From Kosakonia radicincitans DSM 16656 (GTDB lineage: Bacteria > Pseudomonadota > Gammaproteobacteria > Enterobacterales > Enterobacteriaceae): a DNA stretch of 64,000 bases. The notes beneath the pieces were generated by a model. It was not told where the DNA came from and searched no databases. It saw nothing but the letters and a program-made list of their open reading frames with translations. Positions 51,891 to 60,184 of the stretch are shown in pieces (the first letter of the stretch is position 1; the number at the start of each line of letters is the position of its first letter). The stretch covers positions 2,790,001 to 2,854,000 of the forward strand of contig NZ_CP018016.1 in the NCBI RefSeq assembly GCF_000280495.2, in the 5' to 3' direction. The translations under genes and the position numbers were made by a program.

Positions 51891-52886
51891 TTACTCCAGC
51901 GCCAGCAGCGCGAAACTGGCCAGCCAGTGGCCGCCGCTATAATGGCTTCCCACTACATGTTCTACGCTTGCCGCAAGATGGCGTTTCACAGCATCGTTTA
52001 ACGCTTTTTGCCCGGCATGATTTTCCGGTAACGCCTGCGCGATATGTTTCATGCACCAGGCGCGGCTGAGATTTAGCCCGTCAAGATGGGCAATTTTCGG
52101 ATCGGTACGGTCGCTGACTTCCGCCGGATTCATCAGCGCCGAAACCGACGCCACATCCGGTAAGAACGCATCGAACCAGGCCGGGAAATTGGCGGTGACT
52201 TTACTCATTAACAACGCTTCGGTCAGCGCGCCCGAAATATACTCATCGCCGCCTGGCTCATAGTGCGCAGGATAATCGGTATCTGCCAGATAATAGCGGT
52301 TTGCAGCATCCAGAATGGCCTGCTCAAGCGGCCGATCCGCAAGCGCACGGGCGTAATCCAGCGCCAGTGCCAGCGCAAACGCCGTGTTGTAATGCGTGCC
52401 AACACGGATGGGATACGTCAACTTGCTGAGATAATCCACCAGCCTGTCGCGAATATCCTGGGTTAAAGGCTCCAGCACCTGATGCCAGCCTTGCGCCTGC
52501 GGCAGTGATGAGTGCTTCAGTTCCTGAGCCAGCGCCAGCAGCCAGCCGTAGCCATAAGGGCGCTCAAACGAGGCGCGGAACGGCGCGTTAAAATAGGCCA
52601 CTTCCTGCGCCACCTTCTCTTGTGTCAGGTGCTCATCAAAAAGCGCGGTGATCTCCGATTTGCACGCCAGATCCGGGTAAAGACGCACGCAGCGCAGCAA
52701 CAGCCAGTAACCGTGTACCGCGGAGTGCCAGTCAAAGCAGCCGTAAAAGATGGGATGCAGTTCCCGTGGCGGCAAGACATCACCATCATCATTAAGCAAA
52801 TGCATAATGTGATTCGGGTATTCCTGACGTAAATAGGTTAATGGCATGCGGGCAAAGGCTTCTGCCTGATGTTGAGTTAATTGCAT
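51891..52886 (-). CDS. DUF2891-family protein
   Basis: The 331-residue protein matches the DUF2891 family: HPIFYGCFDWHSAVHGYWLL, FERPYGYGWLLALAQEL, GTHYNTAFALALALDYA, AHYEPGGDEYISGALTEALL and VGSHYSGGHWLASFALLAL. The repeated helices suggest an alpha/alpha barrel, like glycosyl hydrolases or epimerases. The family commonly neighbours DUF969/DUF979 transport subunits, as here (26 bases downstream of DUF979). The biochemical role is not established. Confidence 0.88.
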   Translation of the reverse strand: MQLTQHQAEAFARMPLTYLRQEYPNHIMHLLNDDGDVLPPRELHPIFYGCFDWHSAVHGYWLLLRCVRLYPDLACKSEITALFDEHLTQEKVAQEVAYFNAPFRASFERPYGYGWLLALAQELKHSSLPQAQGWHQVLEPLTQDIRDRLVDYLSKLTYPIRVGTHYNTAFALALALDYARALADRPLEQAILDAANRYYLADTDYPAHYEPGGDEYISGALTEALLMSKVTANFPAWFDAFLPDVASVSALMNPAEVSDRTDPKIAHLDGLNLSRAWCMKHIAQALPENHAGQKALNDAVKRHLAASVEHVVGSHYSGGHWLASFALLALE

Positions 52887-52912
52887 AACTGCTCCTTAAT
52901 TCGTTGCCGCGC

Positions 52913-53899
52913 TTAGCGAAACACGAGGAAATACATTAAGAACACGTTAACCACCAGCAGGGTTAACGCCGTCGGGATCTGAATCTTAATCACCTGGTAT
53001 TTATCTTTCAGTTCCAGTAACGCGGCGGGAACGATATTAAAATTCGCCGCCATCGGCGTCATCAACGTGCCGCAATATCCCGCGTACATACCAATCGCCA
53101 GCAAGGGGGCGGGGTTTCCGTGATGCACATTAATCAGGAACGGCAAGGCGATACCGGCACTCAGCACAGGAAAAGCGGCGAAGGCATTACCCATAATCAT
53201 GGTGAAGAGCGCCATGCCAATGCAGTAAATCACCACCAGCATGAAGCGGTTATCCGGATTCACAAACAGGCTCACCACCTTTTGCACCGATTGGCCCGTA
53301 TCAGCCACCACAAATACGCCGCCCAGCATGGCGAGCATTTGCGGAAGGATCACCGCCCAGCCAATGGTATCCACCAGGCGCCGGGACTGGCGAATAGCAT
53401 GCAGCGGCGTTCCGCGCGTCAGCCACCAGCCCGTCAGGATCGCGGCGACGCAGGCGACGCATAAAGCAGCCAGCGTGAGTTGTTTCTGGTCGAGCAGATA
53501 AACGCCGCCAACAGCAACCCCTTTCAGGAATAACGTCCCCACCACTGTCACTACCGGGATCATCAGCGCTGGCAAGAAAAGCCAGTTTTTCAGGCGATTC
53601 GAGGAGGCAATGCGTTCAGCCTCGGTAGACATTTTGTAATGCCCTTTTCCAACCAGGCCAAACCCTGCAAGCAGAGCGATGACAATAACGCCGCCGCCAA
53701 TAATTCGGTAGGCCAGTGATTTACCCAGTTCCTGAACCATCAGATCGCCAAACAGAAAAATCCCGCCAAACAAAAACCAGAACAGCGCCGTCGTAAAGCG
53801 CTTAGGATTGCCGCGATCCCGTAATGTCATGATTACCAGCAGCATCACGACAAAACCAATCAGGTAATAAACGCGGTTAATGGTCATCAACGTCATCAT
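52913..53899 (-). CDS. DUF979-family permease subunit (5-oxoproline-type transporter)
   Basis: The 328-residue protein has about nine hydrophobic helices and typical DUF979 sequence: ALFWFLFGGIFLFGDLMVQE, YCIGMALFTMIMGNAFAAFP and GMYAGYCGTLMTPMAANFNI. Its ATG (53899) overlaps the DUF969 stop by four bases; the longer frame is a shadow of that gene. DUF969 and DUF979 form a two-part transporter annotated in databases for 5-oxoproline. No pcp or pxpABC gene is nearby to confirm it. Confidence 0.88.
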   Translation of the reverse strand: MMTLMTINRVYYLIGFVVMLLVIMTLRDRGNPKRFTTALFWFLFGGIFLFGDLMVQELGKSLAYRIIGGGVIVIALLAGFGLVGKGHYKMSTEAERIASSNRLKNWLFLPALMIPVVTVVGTLFLKGVAVGGVYLLDQKQLTLAALCVACVAAILTGWWLTRGTPLHAIRQSRRLVDTIGWAVILPQMLAMLGGVFVVADTGQSVQKVVSLFVNPDNRFMLVVIYCIGMALFTMIMGNAFAAFPVLSAGIALPFLINVHHGNPAPLLAIGMYAGYCGTLMTPMAANFNIVPAALLELKDKYQVIKIQIPTALTLLVVNVFLMYFLVFR

Positions 53900-54618
53900 T
53901 GAACGATCTCCTGCGCGCCCTGCTCTGCTTTCCATGCCATCACGTCGCGACGGATGCTGGCATCCAGACGCAGCAAGCGCGTCATATGAATAATCAATGC
54001 CGAAAGCGCGGTGGGAATGGCCCATAAGCCGATATGCAGCGGTTCAATCCCTTCAATACCGTTCTCCTTCAGGAACGCATCGATCAGTAACACCGCGCCG
54101 AAGGCGATAAAGATATCTTCACCAAAGAAGACCGCAATGTTGTCGCACGCGGCAGCATGCGCTTTGATTTTGTCGCGGATATGCTGGGGTAATTCGCCGT
54201 ATTCATTCAACGCGGCCCCTTCGGCCATTGGCGCCAGCAGTGGACGAACCGTTTGCGCATGCCCGCCAAGCGACATCAAGCCCAGAGCCGCCGTTCCCTC
54301 ACGCGCGACAAAATAGAGCATCAAAATCCGTGCCGATGTCGCGCTGGCAATCTTTGCCACCCAGGCCTGCGCTCGCTCTTTCAGACCGTAATACTCCAGC
54401 AGTCCGATAACCGGCAGGATCAAAATAAAAGTGGCCAGCGAGCGGCTATTGACGAACTTTTCGCCAAAGGTTTCCAGCAGCGTCCCGAAATCCATTCCCA
54501 CTAACAATCCGGTAGTCAACCCTGCAACAACGACCACCAACAGCGGGTTGAAGCGCAGTGCAAAACCAATAACCACTATCGGTATGCCGATAAGTGGCAG
54601 CAGTGTAGAACCGTCCAT
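53896..54618 (-). CDS. DUF969-family permease subunit (5-oxoproline-type transporter)
   Basis: The 240-residue protein has hydrophobic N- and C-terminal regions and the DUF969 blocks ILPVIGLLEYYGLKERAQAW, GLMSLGGHAQTVRPLLAPMA and CDNIAVFFGEDIFIAFGAVL. It is the first gene of the three-gene DUF969-DUF979-DUF2891 operon and is divergent from a MarR-like regulator across 253 bases. Confidence 0.88.
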   Translation of the reverse strand: MDGSTLLPLIGIPIVVIGFALRFNPLLVVVVAGLTTGLLVGMDFGTLLETFGEKFVNSRSLATFILILPVIGLLEYYGLKERAQAWVAKIASATSARILMLYFVAREGTAALGLMSLGGHAQTVRPLLAPMAEGAALNEYGELPQHIRDKIKAHAAACDNIAVFFGEDIFIAFGAVLLIDAFLKENGIEGIEPLHIGLWAIPTALSALIIHMTRLLRLDASIRRDVMAWKAEQGAQEIVQ

Positions 54619-54672
54619 AACGTTTACCCTATCTAAAGTGAGCGTTGCGCGCCGATGGCGATTTTTTTAATA

Positions 54673-54690
54673 CTTCGTATTCAAACGAAG
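54673..54690. promoter_or_regulatory. inverted repeat in the DUF969/regulator divergent region
   Basis: CTTCGT-N6-ACGAAG is an 18-base inverted repeat about 55 bases before the DUF969 start and 180 before the MarR-like gene. It is a reasonable operator for a winged-helix dimer. Confidence 0.4.
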
Positions 54691-54871
54691 CGAGGTGCAT
54701 TGCGGCGAGCGATGTTGTGTATTGCGACAGCCCTGCGGTGTTCACAGAACCGGTATGAAAAGCTATATCTGAACCGCAAAAACATGTAAACGATTTATCA
54801 ATAAAATGTTCTTATTTTATCGCTTTCCGTTTACATTTTTGGCTAAGAGTCACACTCCAGTAAGGAACCTT

Positions 54872-55420
54872 ATGAACTCAAAAAAGAGCGCCACATCAAC
54901 GAATAGCGACGATATTGCGGATGGCCGTATCGTCTCTTCACGCCATCTGGTTTCCGAACGCTGCGCTGAATTATCGGAGCTGGAGTATGCATTGATCATG
55001 ACCAGCAACGCCTTCAACAAATGGATGGTGCGCTGTATGACCGCAGCAGGTGAACCTGATATGGGGGCTTTTGATGTCTCACTTCTGCATCACGTGAATC
55101 ATCGCAATCGCAAGAAAAAGCTGGCAGATATCTGTTTCGTCCTGAACGTAGAAGATACGCATGTGGTGACCTACGCCCTGAAAAAGCTGATCAAAGCAGG
55201 CTACGTGACGAGCGAAAAAGCCGGAAAGGAACTCTTTTTCTCCACGACCGATGAAGGAAAAGCGTTATGCATGAAATACCGCGATGTGCGTGAAGCCTGC
55301 CTGATTAGTATTCATGCGGAAAGCGGGATCCCGGGGCAATCCATTGGCGAAACGGCGCAGCTTTTGCGCACCATCTCATCCCTTTACGACACGGCCGCCC
55401 GCACCGCCGCGTCGCTGTGA
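54872..55420 (+). CDS. MarR-like winged-helix regulator
   Basis: The 182-residue protein has a winged-helix core with a MarR-like layout: FDVSLLHHVNHRNRKKKLAD, ICFVLNVEDTHVVTYALKKL, then a wing region KAGYVTSEKAGKELFFSTTD. The N-terminal 30 residues are polar and probably disordered. The ATG at 54872 has TAAGGA six bases upstream; a longer frame reaches 54806 through promoter-like sequence. It is divergent from the DUF969/979/2891 operon and is its probable regulator. Confidence 0.85.
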   Translation: MNSKKSATSTNSDDIADGRIVSSRHLVSERCAELSELEYALIMTSNAFNKWMVRCMTAAGEPDMGAFDVSLLHHVNHRNRKKKLADICFVLNVEDTHVVTYALKKLIKAGYVTSEKAGKELFFSTTDEGKALCMKYRDVREACLISIHAESGIPGQSIGETAQLLRTISSLYDTAARTAASL

Positions 55421-55430
55421 AACATTGCCC

Positions 55431-55450
55431 GCCTCTCCCGCCGGAGAGGC
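55431..55450. terminator. rho-independent terminator
   Basis: GCCTCTCC and GGAGAGGC form an 8-bp stem with a CGCC loop, ten bases after the regulator stop, followed by CGTTTTC. It separates the converging regulator and dehydrogenase genes. Confidence 0.8.
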
Positions 55451-55455
55451 CGTTT

Positions 55456-56412
55456 TCAGCGGTTTATCACCTGTGAGGTATCACCGGCAAAAAAACGCAC
55501 CACGTTATCGAAGGCCGTTTTGAAATATAACTCATAGCTGGCTGTTTCCACGTAACCCAGATGCGGCGTACAGAGCACATTCGGCATTTCCAGGTAAGGG
55601 TTATGCGTATCGTATACAGGCTCTTGTTCGTAGACGTCCAGCGCGGCATATCCGGGGCGCCCCTGGCGCAGCGCGTGGTAAAGCGCGCCTTCGGCAACCA
55701 GTTCAGCACGGCTGGTATTGACGAATAACGCATCCGTTTTCATCAGTGCGAGGTCGGCGGAAGTGATATTGCCTTCCGTTTGCGCCACCAAACGTTGATG
55801 CACGGTGATCACATCGGAAGTTGCGAAAAACTGCTCGCGATTTTCCGGCACCTGCAACCCAGCGGCACGTGCCTCTTGCTGCGCACGCTCGCTTCCCCAC
55901 ACCTGAACCTGCATGTCAAATGCCTGCGCATAGCTGGCAATTCGCTTACCGATTTTGCCGTATCCAAGGATCCCTAAAACCTGTTTATTCACCGCCGATC
56001 CGATTTCCGTTTGCCAGCGCCCCTCTTTCATGGCATTCACCGAAGAAACGAATTTTCTTCTGGATGCCATAATCAAGAGCCACGTTAATTCAGCGGGTGC
56101 CACCGGAGAACCGACACCTTCGACAACAGCGACACCGGCCCGCGTGCAGGCGTCAATATCCACATTTCTTGCCAGCTTACCCGTTTGGCTAATTAACTTC
56201 AGATTCGGTGTGCGGCGCAAAAACGCCTCATCAACAACGGTTCTTTCCCGGATGAGGATTAATGCCTGGGCGTTGAATAACGCGCTCTCTGCCTGCGTCT
56301 CTTTGCTTAAATCGCCCAGCGCAGAACAATGGAATTTATCATTCTGCCGCAGAAAACTGAGCTGCTGCGTGGCAAGCTGATAGTCGTCCGGAATTAACAC
56401 CTGAATAGCCAT
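55456..56412 (-). CDS. D-2-hydroxyacid dehydrogenase family protein
   Basis: The 318-residue NAD-dependent dehydrogenase has the Rossmann motif VLGILGYGKIGKRIASYAQ and the catalytic residues Arg (VNTSRAELV), Glu (DVYEQEPVYD) and His (CTPHLGYVE). The substrate-binding first domain includes LKLISQTGKLARNVDIDACT. It interconverts a 2-keto acid and D-2-hydroxy acid of unknown identity. It is 35 bases downstream of a LysR gene on the same strand and may be co-transcribed with it. Confidence 0.9.
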   Translation of the reverse strand: MAIQVLIPDDYQLATQQLSFLRQNDKFHCSALGDLSKETQAESALFNAQALILIRERTVVDEAFLRRTPNLKLISQTGKLARNVDIDACTRAGVAVVEGVGSPVAPAELTWLLIMASRRKFVSSVNAMKEGRWQTEIGSAVNKQVLGILGYGKIGKRIASYAQAFDMQVQVWGSERAQQEARAAGLQVPENREQFFATSDVITVHQRLVAQTEGNITSADLALMKTDALFVNTSRAELVAEGALYHALRQGRPGYAALDVYEQEPVYDTHNPYLEMPNVLCTPHLGYVETASYELYFKTAFDNVVRFFAGDTSQVINR

Positions 56413-56447
56413 TCTGCCCTCTCAATGTTGAATGATGTACCAACCGC

Positions 56448-57347
56448 TCAGTGCAACACCTGCAGTAATAACCCCTCCAGCCACTGCGTAAATACGCGCA
56501 CTTTCGGTGAGATATGGCGATGCGGATAGAGCATCGACAATTTTCGCGCGGGAACCGGATTTTGCGGCAAAACTTCGATCAGCCGTCCATCATCAATATG
56601 GGGACGTAAAAAGAAATCCATGCCCTGCAACAGCCCAACCCCGGCCAGACCTGCCGCCACGTACACTTCTGAATTATCCAGCACCAGCTTACCCGGAAGG
56701 TGAATTTCTTCTATTCCGGATGGCGTCTGAAATACCCACGGCATAATTTGCCGGTTGCTACTGTTAACCCAGTTCACGCCCTGATGATGCTGCAAATCCT
56801 CCAGCGTTTCCGGTATGCCATGTTCCGCCAGATAAACGGGGCTGGCGCAGGTGACCAGCCGGATATTACCCAGTTTCCGGGCAACATAATCCCCCTCCTC
56901 CAGCGCCCCCATGCGCAATACACAATCCAGACCATCACGCAGCATATCTTTACGGCGATCTGAACTGCTGAGAATAATTTCGATGCCGGGATAGCGACGA
57001 TAAAAATCCGGCAGATTGGGCGCGACCAGCAAAGCGGCAATGGCAACCGGCATATCGACACGCAACGGCCCGCAGAGCGGGCGTCCCGCGGCAAACGATC
57101 CCAGCAAATCATCGGTTTGCTCCAGCAATGGCTTGCTGTTGCGATAAAACTCCTCGCCTTCTGGCGTCATATTGATGCGCCGCGTGGTCCGGTGCAACAG
57201 GCGCACGCCGCAGTGCTGTTCCAGTTGCTGTAAGGCTTTGGTCACAGCGGGACGGTGGATTTGCAGATTTTCCGCCGCCTGCGAGAAACTGCCCGTCTCC
57301 ACGATCGCAATAAAGATCCGCATTAATTCGTAGACATTGATTTGCAT
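56448..57347 (-). CDS. LysR-family transcriptional regulator
   Basis: The 299-residue regulator has the N-terminal HTH (ELMRIFIAIVETGSFSQAAE, then HRPAVTKALQQLEQHCGVRL and LHRTTRRINMTPEGE) and an effector domain (GPLRVDMPVAIAALLVAPNL). It is divergent from the nitronate monooxygenase gene (190 bases) and co-directional with the hydroxyacid dehydrogenase gene, so it may control both. The effector is unknown. Confidence 0.9.
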   Translation of the reverse strand: MQINVYELMRIFIAIVETGSFSQAAENLQIHRPAVTKALQQLEQHCGVRLLHRTTRRINMTPEGEEFYRNSKPLLEQTDDLLGSFAAGRPLCGPLRVDMPVAIAALLVAPNLPDFYRRYPGIEIILSSSDRRKDMLRDGLDCVLRMGALEEGDYVARKLGNIRLVTCASPVYLAEHGIPETLEDLQHHQGVNWVNSSNRQIMPWVFQTPSGIEEIHLPGKLVLDNSEVYVAAGLAGVGLLQGMDFFLRPHIDDGRLIEVLPQNPVPARKLSMLYPHRHISPKVRVFTQWLEGLLLQVLH

Positions 57348-57537
57348 AGCCCGCTTCTTTACCGGAAGGAATACCTCTTATTGTTACTTATTTCGTAATA
57401 GTGATGAAGCGTATTGACCATTTTTAATAATAAATACGCCGCTTAGAATGGCGCTATTCCGGAACACAATCCGTCAGGGTACTGATCAACAGCGGATTAT
57501 ACCGGCCTGTCGCTATCTTTTTTTAAGGAAACAGACG

Positions 57538-58515
57538 ATGCAAAATCACAGTGTCAGCAATATTCTCGGTATCGAAAAAAGCGTTATTCAGGGGCCGCTC
57601 TCATGGCTGACCGATGCCCGCCTGGTAGCGGCGGTCAGTAATGCCGGTGGTCTGGGCGTGCTGGGGCCAAACGCCGGCCTGACTGCGGAAACCGCCGTCT
57701 CGACGCCGGAAGCGACAGCTGAAAAAATGCGCGAAGAGATTCGCAAAACCAAAATGCTCACCGAGAAACCCTTCGGCGTTAATCTGATCCCGGCGATTGA
57801 AAATGACATCTGGACGCCGCCCATGCTGCAGGTAATAAAAGAAGAAGGCGTGCAGGCCGTGGTGTATACCGGCTACGGCAAAGACGTGGTGATCCCTGCA
57901 CTGTTTGATGAACTGAAAGAAGCAGGCATTAAAATCATCTACCGGGATATCAATCCCACGCCTGAAAACAGTCGCCAGGCTGAAGAGGCCGGTGCCGATA
58001 TTATCGTCGCGACAGGGTTTGATGAAGGCGGAACACTGCCGGGTACCGCGCTAGGCACTTTTTCCATCGTGCCGCTGATTGTCGATGCGGTGAAAAACGT
58101 TCCCGTGCTGGCTGCGGGGGGTATTACCGATAACCGCACTGCCCGCGCCGCTCATGCCCTTGGCGCGCAAGGGGTGTTTGCCGGTTCAGTGTTTATCAGC
58201 ACCCATGAGAGCCGCGTACCGCAATCGGTGAAGGACAAAATCGTCGCGGCAAACGGGCTGGATATGCTGCTGTTTCGCACCCTTCCTGACTACTACCGTT
58301 CGCTGCCCGGAAAGCTGGCGGAAAAACTGGTGCAAATGGACAAAGCCGGAGCCAGCCGGGAAGAGATCGCCGCCGCGATGGGCGGCGTGAGCAGCTTACG
58401 CGTCGGTATGCTGGAAGGTAACAGCGACGAAGGTTATATCGCGCTCGGTACCGGGATCGGCAGCATCCGCAGCGTGAAAAGTGTCGCTGAAGTGGTGAAT
58501 GAATTAAGCGTCTGA
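57538..58515 (+). CDS. nitronate monooxygenase (2-nitropropane dioxygenase family)
   Basis: The 325-residue FMN enzyme is a TIM barrel: VIQGPLSWLTDARLVAAVSN, NAGGLGVLGPNAG, KPFGVNLIP, GADIIVATGFDEGGTLPG, PVLAAGGITDNRTARAAHAL and GAQGVFAGSVF. The class I-like HGG motif is replaced by DEGG, as in FabK/YrpB-like members, so the natural substrate may be a nitronate or another electron-rich carbanion. The ATG at 57538 has AAGGAA upstream; the longer frame runs into the promoter. Confidence 0.88.
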   Translation: MQNHSVSNILGIEKSVIQGPLSWLTDARLVAAVSNAGGLGVLGPNAGLTAETAVSTPEATAEKMREEIRKTKMLTEKPFGVNLIPAIENDIWTPPMLQVIKEEGVQAVVYTGYGKDVVIPALFDELKEAGIKIIYRDINPTPENSRQAEEAGADIIVATGFDEGGTLPGTALGTFSIVPLIVDAVKNVPVLAAGGITDNRTARAAHALGAQGVFAGSVFISTHESRVPQSVKDKIVAANGLDMLLFRTLPDYYRSLPGKLAEKLVQMDKAGASREEIAAAMGGVSSLRVGMLEGNSDEGYIALGTGIGSIRSVKSVAEVVNELSV

Positions 58516-58522
58516 CGCTTTC

Positions 58523-58538
58523 CCGCCGCTAACGGCGG
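58523..58538. terminator. short hairpin after the nitronate monooxygenase gene
   Basis: CCGCCG and CGGCGG form a 6-bp stem with a CTAA loop seven bases after the stop. The following CGCTCCTTTCG is only weakly T-rich, so termination is uncertain. Confidence 0.35.
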
Positions 58539-58670
58539 CGCTCCTTTCGCCTGTTCCGTCATCGCCGGAATGGGCGAACCGCTGCCGGATAGATCGATAT
58601 CAACATCCCCGCCCGCGCGATGCTACAAAATGTCCTGGCCGCATAACGACGCAACCCTTTGAGGCCTTAA

Positions 58671-59705
58671 ATGTTTTCCGCTTTACTTGTCAGGAATCCA
58701 CGCGCTTGCCTGTTGATCCTTATGTTGCTGCTGATGAATATCGCAGCCTGGGGTTGGGCATTTTTCACCTTTGGCGACAGCGCCTCGCTGATGGCGGCAA
58801 GCCTGCTGGCATGGTGCTACGGCTTACGCCATGCGGTGGATGCCGACCATATCGCTGCCATCGATAATGTCACGCGTAAAATGATGCAGCACGGGAAAAG
58901 ATCGTGCAGCATCGGTACCTGGTTCTCGCTGGGGCACTCCACGATTGTTATTCTCGCCACCATTGCCATTGCGGCAACCGCCACGGCGTTTCGTCATCAC
59001 ATGGCGTGGCTGCATGAAACTGGCGGAATGATTGGCACCAGCGTATCGGCTTTTTTTCTGATCATTATCGCGCTGGTGAATTTACTTATTCTCAGTAATG
59101 TCTGGCGCGCTTTCCGGCAATTCAAAAGCGGTGATAAATCGCTTCCCGACGAAACAATTTCATCCGGCGGCGTAATGAGCTGGATCTTTCACCGGACATT
59201 CCGCCTGGTGTCGCAAAGCTGGCATATGTACCTTGTCGGTTTTTTATTCGGCCTGGGGTTTGATACCGCCACTGAAATTGGCGTACTGGGCATTTCCACC
59301 GCCGGTGCGTCAAATGGCATGTCGGTGTGGTCTATTCTGGTATTTCCGGCACTCTTTACCAGCGGCATGGCGTTAATCGATACGCTGGATAATATCCTGA
59401 TGGTCGAAGCCTATGGCTGGGCATTCAGCAAACCGCAACGCAAACTCTATTACAATATGACCATCACCGGCACATCGGTTATTGTCGCGTTATTTATCGG
59501 CGGCAGCGAAGCGCTGGGGCTAATCGTGGATAAGCTTGATTTACATGGTAAATTCTGGGATATCATCGCCGTGATGAACAATAACCTGAGTAACGCCGGG
59601 TTTTTCGTGGTCGGATTGTTTATTCTCTGCTGGCTGCTTTCTGTGCTGAACTATCGGTGGAAAGGTTACGATGCGCTTTTTACGGATGAACAAACACCGC
59701 TGTAA
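58671..59705 (+). CDS. NiCoT-family nickel/cobalt permease
   Basis: The 344-residue, eight-helix inner-membrane transporter has the family signature in helix II (RHAVDADHIAAIDNVTRKMM) and the LGFDTATEIGVLG and ALFTSGMALIDTLDNILM motifs. The His/Asp pattern selects Ni(II) or Co(II). No nickel enzyme genes are nearby. No NikR site or metal riboswitch was evident in the 155-base leader. The start has GAGG upstream. A TolA-domain lipoprotein gene follows by 24 bases, possibly in the same transcript. Confidence 0.9.
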   Translation: MFSALLVRNPRACLLILMLLLMNIAAWGWAFFTFGDSASLMAASLLAWCYGLRHAVDADHIAAIDNVTRKMMQHGKRSCSIGTWFSLGHSTIVILATIAIAATATAFRHHMAWLHETGGMIGTSVSAFFLIIIALVNLLILSNVWRAFRQFKSGDKSLPDETISSGGVMSWIFHRTFRLVSQSWHMYLVGFLFGLGFDTATEIGVLGISTAGASNGMSVWSILVFPALFTSGMALIDTLDNILMVEAYGWAFSKPQRKLYYNMTITGTSVIVALFIGGSEALGLIVDKLDLHGKFWDIIAVMNNNLSNAGFFVVGLFILCWLLSVLNYRWKGYDALFTDEQTPL

Positions 59706-59729
59706 ACAGAAATAAAGGAAATAATAACA

Positions 59730-60131
59730 ATGGAGAAGTTAATGATGCTGGCGCTGCTGGTCAGCGTTGCAACAGGATGCACGCCGCTTCACCCGACGGA
59801 TTGCCTGAAAAAAAGTGCCTTAGAGTCCTGCGCTTATAATCGTTCCGGCAACGTTACCGATACGGATATTTATGGTCAACAAGCGGCCGGAATTAAAAAT
59901 GCGCTGGATTCCGCCCTCGCCGATCGCCATGCATGGAAAGGCAAAACCTGTACTGTGCATCTCGATTTTAACTATGACGGTAAATTGCAAAATATGGTTA
60001 TCAGAGGTGGTGATAAAGAGTATTGCGCAGCGCTGGAAGCGGCGGCGAAAAAAGCCGTCTTCCCGCCTTTCACCGATCAGAAAGTCTACGATGTGATGAG
60101 CTCCGCACGCTGGAATATGCAGGGCTACTAA
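59730..60131 (+). CDS. lipoprotein with TolA C-terminal (domain III)-like fold
   Basis: The 133-residue product has a lipoprotein signal (MEKLMMLALLVSVATGC, lipid-modified Cys at about residue 17). The C-terminal 85 residues resemble TolA domain III: YGQQAAGIKNALDS, WKGKTCTVHLDFNYDGKLQN, GGDKEYCAALEAAAKKAVFP and QKVYDVMSSARWNM. The two cysteines match the disulfide of that domain. Unlike TolA it lacks the membrane anchor and long helix. It could be tethered in the envelope as a decoy or partner for Tol-dependent factors. That role is inferred. Confidence 0.8.
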   Translation: MEKLMMLALLVSVATGCTPLHPTDCLKKSALESCAYNRSGNVTDTDIYGQQAAGIKNALDSALADRHAWKGKTCTVHLDFNYDGKLQNMVIRGGDKEYCAALEAAAKKAVFPPFTDQKVYDVMSSARWNMQGY

Positions 60132-60147
60132 AAAAGGATAAAAAAAA

Positions 60148-60168
60148 GCCGACAACATTGTCGGCTTT
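60148..60168. terminator. bidirectional rho-independent terminator
   Basis: GCCGACA and TGTCGGC form a stem with an ACAT loop, flanked by an A-run and TTTAAT, between the converging lipoprotein and ddc genes. Confidence 0.88.
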
Positions 60169-60184
60169 AATATTGCACTACATG

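Noticed and set aside
58541..58670. Nickel/cobalt or cobalamin riboswitch before the NiCoT gene
   Set aside because: The leader is too short for a cobalamin element and lacks the conserved blocks of the NiCo motif.
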